64,000 bases of DNA from Dioszegia crocea (lineage: Eukaryota; Basidiomycota; Tremellomycetes; Tremellales; Bulleribasidiaceae), in contig BCKK01000001.1 in NCBI GenBank assembly GCA_001600615.1, forward strand, positions 969,082-1,033,081, in the 5' to 3' direction. The position numbers and the translations under genes were made by a program. This document shows positions 1 through 10,821 of the stretch, piece by piece. Each line of letters begins with the position of its first letter. Position 1 is the first letter of the stretch. The notes beneath the pieces are model-generated. The model worked only from the letters and a program-made list of their open reading frames with translations, did not search any database and was not told the origin of the DNA.

Positions 1-380
1 GTGTTCCAGGCGGTAAGTCATCCCCGGCGTAACTGCAGAGATGAGCTAAATATGCAGCCGGAGGATTCGACGCGCTGTTCCTTCTCGTAGTCGATACCCC
101 TCGTGTACTTCAGGCAGTAGAGGAACTCTGGGAAGGCTGGACGGAGATGTCCGTCTGCCCGCTCTTGGCGAGACAGAGCGATGGGGGTTTGATGAAAGTC
201 CCAGTTGGGGATGTTGGAGGCCTGCAAGAAGGGATAGCAGCCTGGACGAGGAAGAGGGATGAGTAGTGTCCATTGCGATCTGAAGAGGCAGGTTTGGACA
301 ATGATAGTAGAGCCGTACAACATAATTTGCATTGATACAGATTTGGCTGAGCGGTGGGTGGTTGATGTGGAAAATCAAGT
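1..380. other. left-edge region downstream of the thiouridylase gene
   Basis: This stretch lies past the stop codon of the minus-strand thiouridylase gene and reaches the window edge. Open frames are present on the minus strand, but none has recognisable domains, a convincing start, or splice sites that join it to a neighbour. It probably holds the 3' untranslated region of the thiouridylase gene and perhaps the end of a gene outside the window. Confidence 0.4.
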
Positions 381-2305
381 TTAGACACTCTCGCAACTCT
401 CGCCAGAGTTGATGAACGCCTTCCTCGCACCGAGCTTCCGGCCCTGGTCCTGGTCATCCATACAACGTGTTGATCCAATGACCCCGCTTCCAAGGCATTC
501 CGTATTGCGGTAGACTGCCAGAACTTGGCCGGGGGATACGCTTCCAAGTGGCTCTAGAGGCTCGCATATGAGTCTGTAATGTCAGCGGGCTAATAAGGGC
601 TCACGAAACCGTGACTCACTCGTCACTGTCATCTTTGACCCTAACCCTGACCTGCACGTCCTCCATTCGATGTCTGACTTGCGCCCTGACGATGTGTGAA
701 GCCAAAATACCCTTTGGTCTGACGCCGTTCATCCAAGTGAACGAGGGAACATTCATCTGCCAGCACATCATGGCGGGATGGTCACTGGTTCGTTAGCGCT
801 CCTGTTGTCTCTCAGGTGCCATAAACTCACGCTCCAGGTACAACCAAGACATCCTTGCCGCTCTCTCCGACGCCTTTTCGAGCCACAAACCACCGTTCCT
901 CCCTACTTGGCAAACGCGCTCGCTGACCTATGGTGTAATGCCATAAACCGTTATGAGGACCGAGTATCTCTCCAGACGAGTCCACCAGATTGCCTGCTGG
1001 CCCGGTAATCGGGTTGGTGTATTGAGCTGCGGTCAGCTGGTGTTGTCCTTGATTCACTCCAAACTCACTGATGAAGTCGCCAAAGTTGTCCCTTTCGCCT
1101 ATAAAGCATACACCCATACTCTCCGCTCGCTCAGCTGTAGGCAACTGCCAGTGCCTCGCCAGACGCCGGGTCCAGGCCTTCGTAATGTTGGCAAGTGGAA
1201 GAATAGCCTGATCACTTAGTTGGGGCAATCAACAACACTCACGCGTTCAGTCTGATCTATCGTCAATCCAGAAAGGTAGTAGGACTGATCTTTGGTCCGA
1301 TCCTTCGCGCGGAATAATCGATGTTTCTTCATGACTCGGTCGTGGTCGATACGGGCATAGTGGCCTGGATTTTAGCCGTGATACAAATCCGGACGCACCT
1401 GTAGCTACAAAATGCCGGACCTGCTGCGGTCGCCGCTGCTTGGCAATGTACTCTAGTAAAGCTCCAAATTTGATCTCACTGAGGGGTCAGCGTAAGTCTA
1501 TGGCTGAGGTAACAATCATGACTGTAGCCCTTCTTGGTTTCTTCCCTCCTTTCGTGCTTCCCAAGGTTTTCATCAACAAGTCCGGACTCACCTATTACAC
1601 ATAACATCCGGATTAGGTGTCCCTCCGCCCTCCCATACCCCAACACAAGGCTCAAACACCCTCGTCCAGTAGTCTGTCGAAAAATCGACCATCTGCACTC
1701 GGTTATCGGGTACACCGAGAAACTTGCACACCCTGCGGACATCTTCCCAATCTCTCTCCCACTCGCATGTCGATTTGCCCTTCCCTTTCGACGATCCGGC
1801 AGGGTAAGATAGATCGGCAAGGGAGCTGGCAGAGGATGACTCGGGATCGGGCGTGGGTTGGGTCTCGGATAGTTGGCTATCCCAATTTCGCATGAACAGG
1901 ACATTCAGCTTGATGGGCTGTAACTTTAGCTATTTGAGATAGCACGGCTCGCTCCTTGCTACGCACGTAATTCTGGAGAATACGCAGAGCAACTGAAGAA
2001 TCGACACCGCCAGACATTGCCACCGTAACTATCCATCAGCTCATCACCTATTGACATGGCCAGGAAGGTAAATCACCATGATCCCCATTAGTCAGACCCA
2101 GGTCCTGCATAAGTGGCAGAATCTGCTTCAAGTCTCCAGGAGTGATTGTCCCAGGTCTGATCGGCTTAACAACATCGATCTTGGGCTTTGGCGATTTGGA
2201 CAGCTCAGTCGAATATGGTCGGATGGGGATGTGAGTTTGGGTGCATCCCGCACAGAACCGACGGACTGCCGATAGGATCGGTCGACTGGGACCTGCGCAG
2301 CTCAT
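381..2305 (-). CDS. SLM3: mitochondrial tRNA-specific 2-thiouridylase (MnmA/TRMU/Slm3 family)
   Basis: The enzyme activates the wobble uridine of mitochondrial tRNAs (Lys, Glu, Gln) with ATP and adds sulfur to give 2-thiouridine. The N-terminus from ATG 2305 is rich in Arg and Ser and looks like a matrix-targeting presequence. After the first intron (about 48 nt) comes the PP-loop motif MSGGVDSSVAL. Further on are the family motifs TPNPDVMCNR, with the conserved catalytic-type Cys, and ESMGVCFIGER. The C-terminal beta-barrel part carries SPGQVLAVYR and ECLGSGVI, as in bacterial MnmA. The stop is at 381-383. The gene has several introns; the last lies near 572-612 and the C-terminal exon is clear in frame. 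Its promoter side faces the BAH-PHD gene about 200 bp away. A longer frame upstream of 2305 has no ATG. Family assignment is firm; mitochondrial location is inferred from the presequence. Confidence 0.9.
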
Positions 2306-2509
2306 ATCGAGCGGCAACTGCCTGAGATGTTCAAGGGTCGATGATGAGACACAGGTGACTGGAGAAATTTACACATTCCTCATGGTCCCCCGGAACCGTC
2401 ATTGTGAACCGGAACCAGCACCCCAGTCACCCTCACCCTTACTTGATCATTGCCCATAATCCATGTATCTCTGTTGTATCGCGTCACCCTGTACCAGCTA
2501 TTCGGCCGA

Positions 2510-4313
2510 ATGGCCTCTATGCCCAGCGAAACATCATCGCGGAACAGTGGCGATGCGATGAAACAAGACATCAAGCCAGAGATAATGCCTTCACCAGCGA
2601 AACGCCTCCGACCCCGAACATCAGAGCCAGCAGCTCCATCAGCATCAACCCATACCTCATCGGCAAAGCGAGCCAAATCATCCAACTCGATTTCAAGAAC
2701 CCAGGGGGCGACACGTCTGAAACAGGAGGAAGCGGCATCTCGGTCAGATGAGGCGATCGCTGGCCCTTCCTACCCGTAAGTCGGAATGAGCCGCAGCCTG
2801 AACGCAGCTGACTTCCCAGTACACCTGAAGAATGGAATGACAAGAGCGTATTTGTCAGGTACAAGTGAGTCTCCCAAAAAAAATGGCGTTATTCGCTTAC
2901 GTGCAGGTCGTGTAAGCTTGCCGAACGGAGGTATGCTGTTGGAGATTTGTGAGTGGCACTCCTCAAGCATTCAAACGTGAGACTGACGCGCAGTGTGGAC
3001 GTCAAAGCGGACACGGGAGATCCCAACGAGAGGTAGGTGGTAATTGATGTAGCTGTTTGATAAAGCTGAGGGTGTAGCTGGATTGCTCAGATACTGCATG
3101 TTCGGGCATCAGAAGAAGCGAGGGTATTCTGGTGAGATAGATCTTCGGTCTTTGCTGATCATTCGCAGCAGCGTCAATTGGGTATACAGCAGTCTAAAGA
3201 TGTCGACCGATGCGAGGTGCCGGAATCCTCCAAGCGCACACCTCGTACAATTCCCCGACGAAGTCGTGTTGGGTCAAGGCGAGTCTCTAACGGACATCAT
3301 CTCAGTTCAGTGCATCAATGACCATACCGATCTCCCGTATCTCGACGAGTCAAATCCGTTACAAGATCAGATCAAGTATGACAAAGGGGTGTTTTACCGG
3401 TCTCACCTCCGGCCAGTCACGGAAGACGACATCAAGAATGAGGTTGGTTCTTATAAACTCTTTTGAGATATGCGCTGACTCTTGTTCAGACTGAAGTAGC
3501 GGTGAAGAGGAAGCCTGCGAAGAAGGCAAAGGTTCATGATGCAAAGTCACCGATACACACAGTGAGTACGCTAAGTCTGACTTGAGACCAACACTGACGC
3601 ATCAGTTTAAACAAGAGCCTACTTGTATCTGTAAAAAGCACTATCATCCCCTCCCAGTCAATTTAGGCACAATGATATACTGTCCGAGGCAGAGTGAGTC
3701 CGTCTTGATCCTTGCGCTGATCCCAGCCTGCAAGCGATGGTTCCACTTGAAGTGCCTCGAAACCCGGCCCGAGTCAAAAGTAGAAGGTGCCGACGCGCAC
3801 CGCAGCATCATCGAATCCGGGATCGAATTGCTCGAAGTCGACCGTCAAGCAAGTCAACGGGATCATTTGCTCGACAGCGTTTTACCTCAAGAGACGAGTC
3901 TGCCCCCTTCGGACTTTGTGAAACTGCCTCTTGATCAGCTCGGCATCTTAACGTCACTTTGTCACGCTGCAACATCATCGATAACACGCGGAACTCGCGC
4001 TACAGGGATCGTAGGCAATGCTCGGCCGATATTGGAAGCTAGGGATATCTATCGGTCGCTTTGAGCTTCGAATAGAGCGAGTTTATCAAAGCCGGTTTCA
4101 ACAGAGCCGATGGAACAGAAAGGGAAAGGCAGAGCTTCGACTGCATCTGGCGATTCGGCGACATTCATGGAGAGCTGGGATCCTGAGACGAGGAAGAAAA
4201 TGGAGATGTGGCTGAGGATATATGGAAATAGGGTCGGTGTTGTGGGGCCGGATGTTTCGGAGATGGGAAGAGAAAGTTTCTGGGCGTGCCCAAGTTGCGA
4301 AAGACCGATATAG
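2510..4313 (+). CDS. BAH-PHD domain chromatin protein
   Basis: Likely a nuclear histone-reader protein. Exon 1 encodes a basic, Ser/Pro-rich, disordered head with NLS-like KR clusters. Splicing seven or so short introns joins a bromo-adjacent homology domain: RRYAVGDLVDVKADTG, then SWIAQILHV, then VNWVYS (the aromatic W-x-Y position of the fold), and GVFYRSHLRPVTEDDI at its end. A KR-rich linker (KRKPAKKAK) leads to a PHD-type zinc finger with CIC, IYCPRQAC and WFHLKCLE, giving the expected Cys4-His-Cys3 order. The C-terminus ends in SFWACPSCERPI just before the stop. One intron near 4009-4075 must remove an in-frame TGA at 4062; its exact borders are uncertain. The BAH-PHD order matches fungal EPR-1-like proteins that read H3K27 methylation; that role is inferred. 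ATG 2510 is preferred; more upstream in-frame codons are not ATG. Confidence 0.75.
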
Positions 4314-4901
4314 GCGCGACGAGTCAGTGATAATCGTGGAGAAGCCAGGTGTATGAAGTATCATGGATAGTCGGGAGTGATTGACGGGTACCCGGTTGAG
4401 AGTCAGTCGCGCGGTCATCTCAGGTTTGTATAGTCGGCGCGTGAGCGCGCAAATGTATCAATCATCCATCTCACAATCTGATGCTCTATGCAGTCACTCC
4501 ATCATCAAAGTCGGCGAGTTCGGGCTCGCTGAATCACTGCTCGTTGCCGGGCCGTCGTTATTGTAAAGGTGGTTGACGACTAAGTATTAAATTGATCACG
4601 CCTGGCGAGGCATTGCGGACGTGGGGCTGCAATCCTGCATACTGGTTCATGCCTGACATGCTTGCGCTCGCGGCTCGATCGTCAAGGCTCAGCACGAAAC
4701 CATAGATTTCCGGCGAGACACGTCTCGGATGACCCAGAAGTGTGACATGTTCCGGCTCGCCATCCTTTCCGCTTTAGCATCAAGGGATCGCCAGCCAGTC
4801 TGGCCCAAGTGCTCCTGGATAAGAGCTAGACCCCTTTCCTCTTTCCCCAAATCTTCACTCTCAACCTCGGTCTCAGTGGATACCTATACACTCAGTATAT
4901 C
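4314..4901. other. intergenic region between two plus-strand genes
   Basis: It should hold the 3' untranslated region of the BAH-PHD gene and the promoter of the small gene that follows. A pyrimidine-rich stretch (about 4826-4870) precedes the next start. Short open frames are present, without domains or a good splicing pattern. Confidence 0.4.
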
Positions 4902-5238
4902 ATGCCCCCATCGACAACAGCACCTGAGACCCCCGTCCCGCGTTGGATGAAGTGTACGTCGGCCCCTACGCCATCCCACCACAGGGTGAATCTGCGCTGA
5001 CCAAGAACAGACACGAATGAGTCACGGGAGGAGCAGTCGGGTGAGGAATGACTGAACGCACATGTCGGTTGTCTGATGCTGAATGATCATAGCGTGCAAT
5101 GCAGAGGCATATCGGAAGTGGGAGCAGACGAACCAAACCTCAAGGCCTCAACAAATGAGACCCAGTCGACCACTTCACCAATTGGAGGATCGAAATCTGG
5201 TCTCCGCGTCGAAGCGACCCCGGGATGCAGTATCGTGA
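4902..5238 (+). CDS. small hypothetical protein (two introns)
   Basis: Not recognised. From ATG 4902 the frame begins MPPSTTAPETPVPRWMK. A GTACGT...AACAG intron and a second GTGAGG...CATAG intron (with a GCTGAATGA branch-like site) can be removed to give one uninterrupted frame of about 75 residues. It includes SREEQSACNAEAYRKWEQ and ends at TGA 5236-5238. The product would be small, polar, basic near its end, and without a membrane segment. An alternative frame over the last exon stays open to 5285 and ends in KKK, so the C-terminus is uncertain. Good splice sites and a pyrimidine-rich leader support a real gene; the function is unknown. Confidence 0.4.
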
Positions 5239-5583
5239 CATTCGAGACTGGAACAGCGGACGTGCAGAGCTCCAAGAAGAAGTAGATCGGAGATTTGACT
5301 GATAAGGCGGAGTAGCTGAGACTCTGAGGTGTGTGAGAGGCGCCGCTAGATCCCCGTATATACCTCTCTCTGTAATCTTGTATATCATGATACGATACCA
5401 GCATTAGTAGTCAGTTTCAAATCGATGGCTCTGTCGGTGGTATTGCGAGTATCGTCGATTAGCACATCAGTCGATCGCCCCGGCCAAAAGAAAGGTCAAA
5501 GACGATCGATGAGAGCACATTGAGTCTCAGAGACAGCAGCCCGAGAATACCCATACATCCCCCCTACTCATAATCTAGCTCCT
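5239..5583. other. convergent 3' region
   Basis: This region separates the 3' ends of the small orphan gene (+) and the complex I subunit gene (-). No coding signal beyond the alternative frame of the orphan gene was seen. Presumably 3' untranslated regions and terminators of both genes. Confidence 0.4.
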
Positions 5584-6417
5584 CTAGTCGCGCTTGACGT
5601 TGAGGTCCGAGAGGTCCATTTGGGATCCGACCGGAATGCAGTGGGGGGAAGCTTGTTCGAACACGCTGCGGAGATCAGCACTTGCGCAAGATACGAGGAT
5701 GGAACGGGCGGTCCAGTCAGCGGGCAGAGACTCGGCGACCGTCTTCAGATGTATCCCAACTGCGACTCAAGCCCGCGATCACTGACTGCTCCCCTCGCAC
5801 ACGCCGCAAATCCCAAGTAGAACAAAACTCACCGCGCATACCGCATCCTCCAAACCCTCGGCCTCTCCGCCTCCTGTACCAATAGCCTATCCTCCGCCGC
5901 CTGTTTTGTCAATTCGAGATGCTTGTTGTTCCTCTCTGTCCATGTTTGAGCGCTTGGGGTGTACTTGGCGAGCATGCGGGTGATGTATGGTGTTTCTGCC
6001 GCAGATTGGGCGTCGGGGGATAGGGAAGGGGAAGCGGCGCCCTTAGATGGTGAGGGCAGGTATGGGTAGGCTACGACTAGTAGTGCGGTGAGGATGAGGG
6101 AGTTGCGCATGGTGGGTGAGAAGAAGCCTGGGGATTAATACGGATCTGAGTTTGCGTATGGTATAGCGGTGTCAGGCTCAAAGAGCCCCTTCTCGCCAAA
6201 GAAGAGTACTACCCATTCCTATGCTCTCCTTCAAGTCACGGCAGACTAATGACTCACTCTCATGGGTGTCTGCGCTAGAGTCGCCATGGTGCTCATCTCC
6301 CGCATGCCCGGCTCGCCTGGCGGCTGTGGATGATATACATCGGATGTTTTTGGACACGAACTGAGGACGTGCGAGGCTGCACGCCTGAGCTGAGCGGGCG
6401 AGGGGCCGTATTGACAT
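5584..6417 (-). CDS. mitochondrial complex I accessory subunit, NUXM (17.8 kDa)-like
   Basis: Probable accessory subunit of NADH:ubiquinone oxidoreductase in the inner mitochondrial membrane. Exon 1 from ATG 6417 gives a presequence with Arg and Ser (MSIRPLARSAQACSLARP), then a His-rich stretch (GHAGDEHHGD). The next exon has one hydrophobic segment (SLILTALLVVAYPYL) followed by ETPYITRMLAKY, WTERNNKHLELTKQAAEDR and later SPHCIPVGSQMDLSDL. This order of transmembrane helix, an ITR-x-A/N-Y block, a heavily charged W-x-x-R/K-N helix and a terminal S-P-x-x-x-P-x-G motif recalls the fungal NUXM/17.8-kDa subunit from memory. Splicing GTGAGT...CCCCAG joins exons 1 and 2 in frame, and the last exon ends in DLNVKRD. 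It is divergent from eIF3h over about 260 bp. The subunit name is less certain than the mitochondrial membrane assignment. Confidence 0.6.
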
Positions 6418-6680
6418 TGTGGGTGTAGGTATGGGTTGACAGAGTGTAGTCAAAGCAGGCGAGGTAATTGGCGGAAGGGCGGTCAGAAGAATAGGCGCAG
6501 GGCGATACGGCATGCAGAATAGGCTTGCGAGGTCTTCTCAGAAAGTGCCACATTGAGATCCGCGCTTTTTACAGTGTGTCTGCACCAATTTATAACGCCG
6601 TAATCCCGCTGCAATCCAAGATTTCCCTTGTCCTTGTCTATTACAGCCTCTATACACCTAACCACAAGCATCACTCAAAA
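6418..6680. promoter_or_regulatory. shared divergent promoter, complex I subunit / eIF3h
   Basis: This 263-bp interval lies between the start codons of the two head-to-head genes and must carry both promoters. It includes pyrimidine-rich leader sequence just before the eIF3h ATG. No specific factor site was recognised. Confidence 0.5.
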
Positions 6681-8125
6681 ATGACGTCTATGGCAGCTAC
6701 CCTCGCTGCGTCTCTACCGGCACCCGTTGTCGCCCAAAAACAAAAAGAGCAAGGAGCTGCTCAATCCGCCAAAGTCCCTCAACGGATGGAGGGTGTTCTC
6801 GATGTTGAAGCTGCACGAGAGATTGAATCTGTCAATCTGAACAGCTTGGTATGTTATGAAGCACATCAGGATGTGATGTCGACTTACTTGTCAGGCCCTC
6901 CTCAAGATAATGAAGCACTCTACCGATATTCTACCCCCGCCTGCCCAGGCGACATATCAGCAAGATAGAAATGCGCCTCCTGCAACAAAACTGTCATCAC
7001 ATCCTGATGCGGTCGGTGTGATACTCGGTCTGGATCTGGAGGGCGTTTTGGAGGTGGAGGACTGCTTTGCTCTGCCCGGCGGAGAGACAAATCTCGGACG
7101 TGCGTTGCTTTTACTGAAGGACTGCGCTTGGCACATGCTGATATTGTAGCAAACTCATATTCGACACACCTCCTATCCCACCTTTCCGACGTCTCCACTC
7201 CTTCATCGCCAATCGGCCTGTATCTCTCCACACACAACGGCGGTTTCCTCACTAGATCAACAATTGACCTGCTGAACGCAGTGGAGAAGCTTATGGGACG
7301 AGGAAAGGCGGTGTTGCTGGTGCATGATGCGAGCGGAAAGCGGGGAGATGGGAGCGTCAAGGCGTACAGGCTATCAGAAGGTGGAAGGGCTGCTGGGAAA
7401 GATGGCAAGTGGGATGGGACATCGTAAGTTTGATTGGCCCTTGGAATGGAACTGTGGCCTTTCTCCCGGGCGGGTGAGATGTGAGATCTAGGCTGGAGAG
7501 AACTAAGATTATGGACCAGGCGGGAGAAAAGAGAAAGCGCACTCAAATTGAGATCGTCGAGGGGAAATGCTGCTCTTTTTACCCAAACGCGACTTTGCCC
7601 AACTAACACCACAGGCTCACCGAACACCGTCTGACATCATCCAACATGCTCCAGTCTCTACCCATCACCACATCCTCACCACCTCTCCTCGCCGCCTTCC
7701 TTTCCACTCTTACCTCCCCCACTGCCCCCGCGGGCGCATCATCCCTCGCATCCCCCTCCGTCCCCCTCCCAAGGACATTCAAATCCCTTGCCAACCCCCT
7801 ACCCACTACTCTCCCCGCATACCTTTCCGACACGCTCGATGCGCTTACATTGTACAACCACGAAGCCAACAATGTTGCTTTCCTCTCTCGACAAATTGCG
7901 CGTGAGAAGACACGTCACGAGGGATCCATTAGGGAGCGCGAGGAGGAAAATCTTCGTCGAAAGAAGCAAGGGTTGGCGGAGTTGCCATCCCTGCCTGCGG
8001 AGGCTAGGGGTGGAACGAAGGAGCCCAGCAGGCTCGAGTTGATGTGTCTCCAGGGTCAGGTCGAGGGGATTGCTAAGGGTATGGGCGGTGAGGCGAGTGC
8101 GGGTCTGGTCAGATGTTACTTGTAG
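6681..8125 (+). CDS. eukaryotic translation initiation factor 3 subunit H
   Basis: eIF3h is a non-core subunit of eIF3 and acts in 43S/48S complex assembly in the cytoplasm. The N-terminal MPN (JAB1/PAD1) domain starts after a short linker: SVNLNSLALLKIMKHSTDIL, then GVILGLDLEGVLEVEDCFAL, then NSYSTHLLSHLSDV. It lacks a JAMM metal motif, as expected for the non-catalytic subunit. VLLVHDASGKRGDGS and VKAYRL follow, matching the eIF3h strand order. The C-terminal half is helical and charged (SRQIAREKTRHEGS), ending in ELMCLQGQVEGIAKG and RCYL. Four exons are joined by short introns, for example GTATGT...TGTCAG after the first and GTAAGTTTG...CACAG before LTEHRLTSSNML, all phase-consistent. eIF3f is the other MPN subunit, but the C-terminal region and the KAYRL block fit eIF3h better. 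Confidence 0.8.
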
Positions 8126-8402
8126 GAGATGAAGGTAGATGTGAATAGATACGTGATTGCACGTTTGGGTCATTGACATAATCAATTCATCGCCGATACT
8201 TAACTTCAGCACACGACACGGGGAGGTCTACCCTTTCCTGACACGGCTGCACCGCCTCTTTGCAGGCTGGCCATAATGGAATTACCATTGAAACAATACT
8301 GCATCGATCCATACAAACTCTCTATTACTTGACAAAACTGCAGACTTTCTACTACTGACACAATCCCAAATTCAACAACTAAATAATCACGCGCAGTCTC
8401 CC

Positions 8403-10168
8403 TTACAACACCTTGGCCTCGGCGACTTGGCCATCGACGACATCGTCGTGGTCGGCGGGGCGTTCGGGGACGAGTTTGATGAGGTAGAACAGGCAAGGCA
8501 GGGTGAGGGCGAAGATGGCAATGTTGACATACATGGGGACGTTCTTGTTGGCGGCGGTGGCGTTGATACCGTACGACACGGCTCTGGGGAATCAGCACTG
8601 CGTACATATCAGAATGGGCCACTCACTGTCCTGCAGTCTCAAAGGCCCGGAACAGCCCTCCAGTACGCGAGGCAGACTTGGTGTCGGTAGAGAAGGTACC
8701 GAGGATCCAGTAGATTGACAGCTGGCACCAATAACAGGTGATGAACATGATTGCGTAGGGCATGTAGGCTTCTGCCCATCGAGCACCGTGGCTAAAGAAG
8801 TCAGTGCTGATATATAGGGAGGGAGAGAAGACGTACATTCCGTAATCGAACGCTGTGTAGGGGTTGGTCTGCTTTGCGATCTCAATCATGACCCAGACGA
8901 ACGCTGCGGCTTGGGGTATGACCCACATACCCGCACAGATCCAAGCACGCTTCTTCTGCGACCATCGCTTGTTGTCAAGGATGAACTTTCCATATAAGAG
9001 GACGAGGGGAACAGTGAATGAGGCTGAAGGGTAAGCTGGCATAGAAGGGCGGGGAAGGACACTTACGAACGATCAAAGAAGACAAGGCGCGTGCTCGAAC
9101 CGAAAAGTTGAGGGAGAGGTAGGTTCCGAATGTACCGCCAATGAAGAATGAATAGAAGGCAGGGAGGAACATAAGCCATGTCTGTATTGTCAGCTCAGCA
9201 CTGGGACTGATAAGAGTCACTTACTCTGGGACTTTGAGCATGCTTCCATAAAGCCTTGAACTCTCCAGCCCATGACATGGTCGCAGATGAAGGGATACGC
9301 TTGCCGTTGGGCCGGCGGACCTTGACGGTAGGCGAGAGCAGGAAGGCAAAGAAGATGCCGGAGCATTCAAAGCCGATAAAGATGAGGTAGGTGGACCAGG
9401 CGATGCCTCCGGATGTGCTCTGGACAAAGTTGGTCGAGAAGTTGATGGCGCCGCCAAAGATGGAGCCGGAGCTGCGCATCGCCGACCAAATACCGAGATA
9501 GAGCCCTCTGTCGTCTGGTGGAGGGTAGGATAGCATGGCTGTGCTTTCGCCGACGTATAGGAATCCACCAGTGATACCGTTGATGGCCTGCGGGTCAGCT
9601 AGTGGACATTGGGCAAAGACTTACCCTGGACATAAGAAGATACCAGTCGATACCGAGCCGTGCCCGAGTGTAATACCCACTGCCACTGAGGGGGAAACCG
9701 ATAGCGCCAATGATGCAAGCCCATTTAATACCGATTTTGTTGACGATGGGACCGCCGAAGAAGGTCATGACGCAGGATAAGGTGTATCCGAGGGCCTGAG
9801 CCAGATTGGCGAGGTAGGGAGTAGACAGACCGCCACCGCCAAGGTTGCTGATGGCGTCGCTCATGGATGGTCCAACGAATGACAGACTGTAAGTCAGTCA
9901 CAGCTGATTGAATTACTCACGCTCCAAATAGGATCATCTGAAGGAGGACCCCGCGATAGAATTTGGTCGTTTTGGACGCGACGAGGTATTTCTGATCGAC
10001 ATCGTCAAACGGGTCGTGCTCGCCCGAAGCGTCGATGTCGACAGTGTATACATTGTCGCCATCCCCAGCGGGCCGCTTGTCGTCGAGTTTGTCGTCCGAA
10101 TCGTGTTCAAGCGCTACACCGATAGGCGCAGTGACTTCATCTTTGGGGTAAGCAGGGAAGGCCGACAT
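8403..10168 (-). CDS. UNC93-like MFS transporter, copy A
   Basis: A multipass membrane protein of the UNC93/DUF895 branch of the major facilitator superfamily; the substrate is unknown. The start MSAFPAYPKDEV at ATG 10168 leads a charged cytosolic tail (SDDKLDDKRP, FDDVDQKYLVASKT) before the first helix, GVLLQMILFGA. Family-type blocks follow: SNLGGGGLSTPYLANLAQAL, FFGGPIVNKIGIKW, FPLSGSGYYTRARLGIDWYL, then after introns GLYLGIWSAMRSSGSIFGGA, and the late WSQKKRAWICAGMWVIPQA. The tail ends KLVPERPADHDDVVDG before TAA at 8403. There are several short introns. It lies 650 bp downstream of a close paralogue (10822-12603) with matching exon order, indicating tandem duplication. Roles in iron or cation handling or simple solute transport are all possible. 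Confidence 0.8.
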
Positions 10169-10821
10169 GGTCAGTGATGTGGGTATGAGGTAGGTGAGAG
10201 TAGGGAGAGTCAAGGCTGCACCTTGATATAAGAGGGCCAAGCAGTCGTTGTGCTAGCCGAAGCCATGTTGACACTTGCCGGTCGGTGGACAGCTGATACT
10301 GTGCCATCCGAGCTGATAAGCATCCGCCGCTAGTCTCCAGCATCGCGCCGGGACTGATAGGAGCTAAGAGCGGCAGAGAGCGGCAGTCAGATAGTCACCA
10401 GTCAGGGAAGAGTGCAATGGACAGATAAGGGATGGGTGCCAAGCCAAGATGGATGCGGGGTCCCGACCGGCGACCAGTCGACGGACATCTATCTGATCTC
10501 CCTGTTACTGGCCTCGTAAATCACACGTCATGGCCAGCTGCGGCTCGGCAACTGCACTCCTGTCGTATCAGTCAGTCTCTAAGCATAGCTAGTGTGGTAG
10601 ATGTCAAAGAACCTTCGACACTATGCAGCGCTGAACATGGAACTGTCAAACTTCGGACACTGTCACTCGAACCCTGATTACAACGCCACTTCTCGCTCAG
10701 ACGTAGGGGTCTAGGGATTCTTGGACTCGGACTCGAGCCTTGATTAAGTGGATGCATTTTCCGATCATACAAGTCTCGCAAACCCAAATGGTAAGAACAA
10801 CTGTTTACTGATACTATTACA
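10169..10821. promoter_or_regulatory. promoter of UNC93-like copy A / 3' end of copy B
   Basis: The 653-bp gap lies between the tandem transporter genes, both on the minus strand. It should hold the promoter and leader of copy A (starting at 10168) and the 3' region of copy B (ending at 10822). A short imperfect GAGCGGCAG repeat lies near 10367-10388. No gene was seen. Confidence 0.4.

Noticed and set aside
6920..7627. Minus-strand open frame of 235 codons
   Set aside because: It is antisense to eIF3h, whose exons read through with family motifs on the plus strand; the protein is compositionally odd and has no domain.
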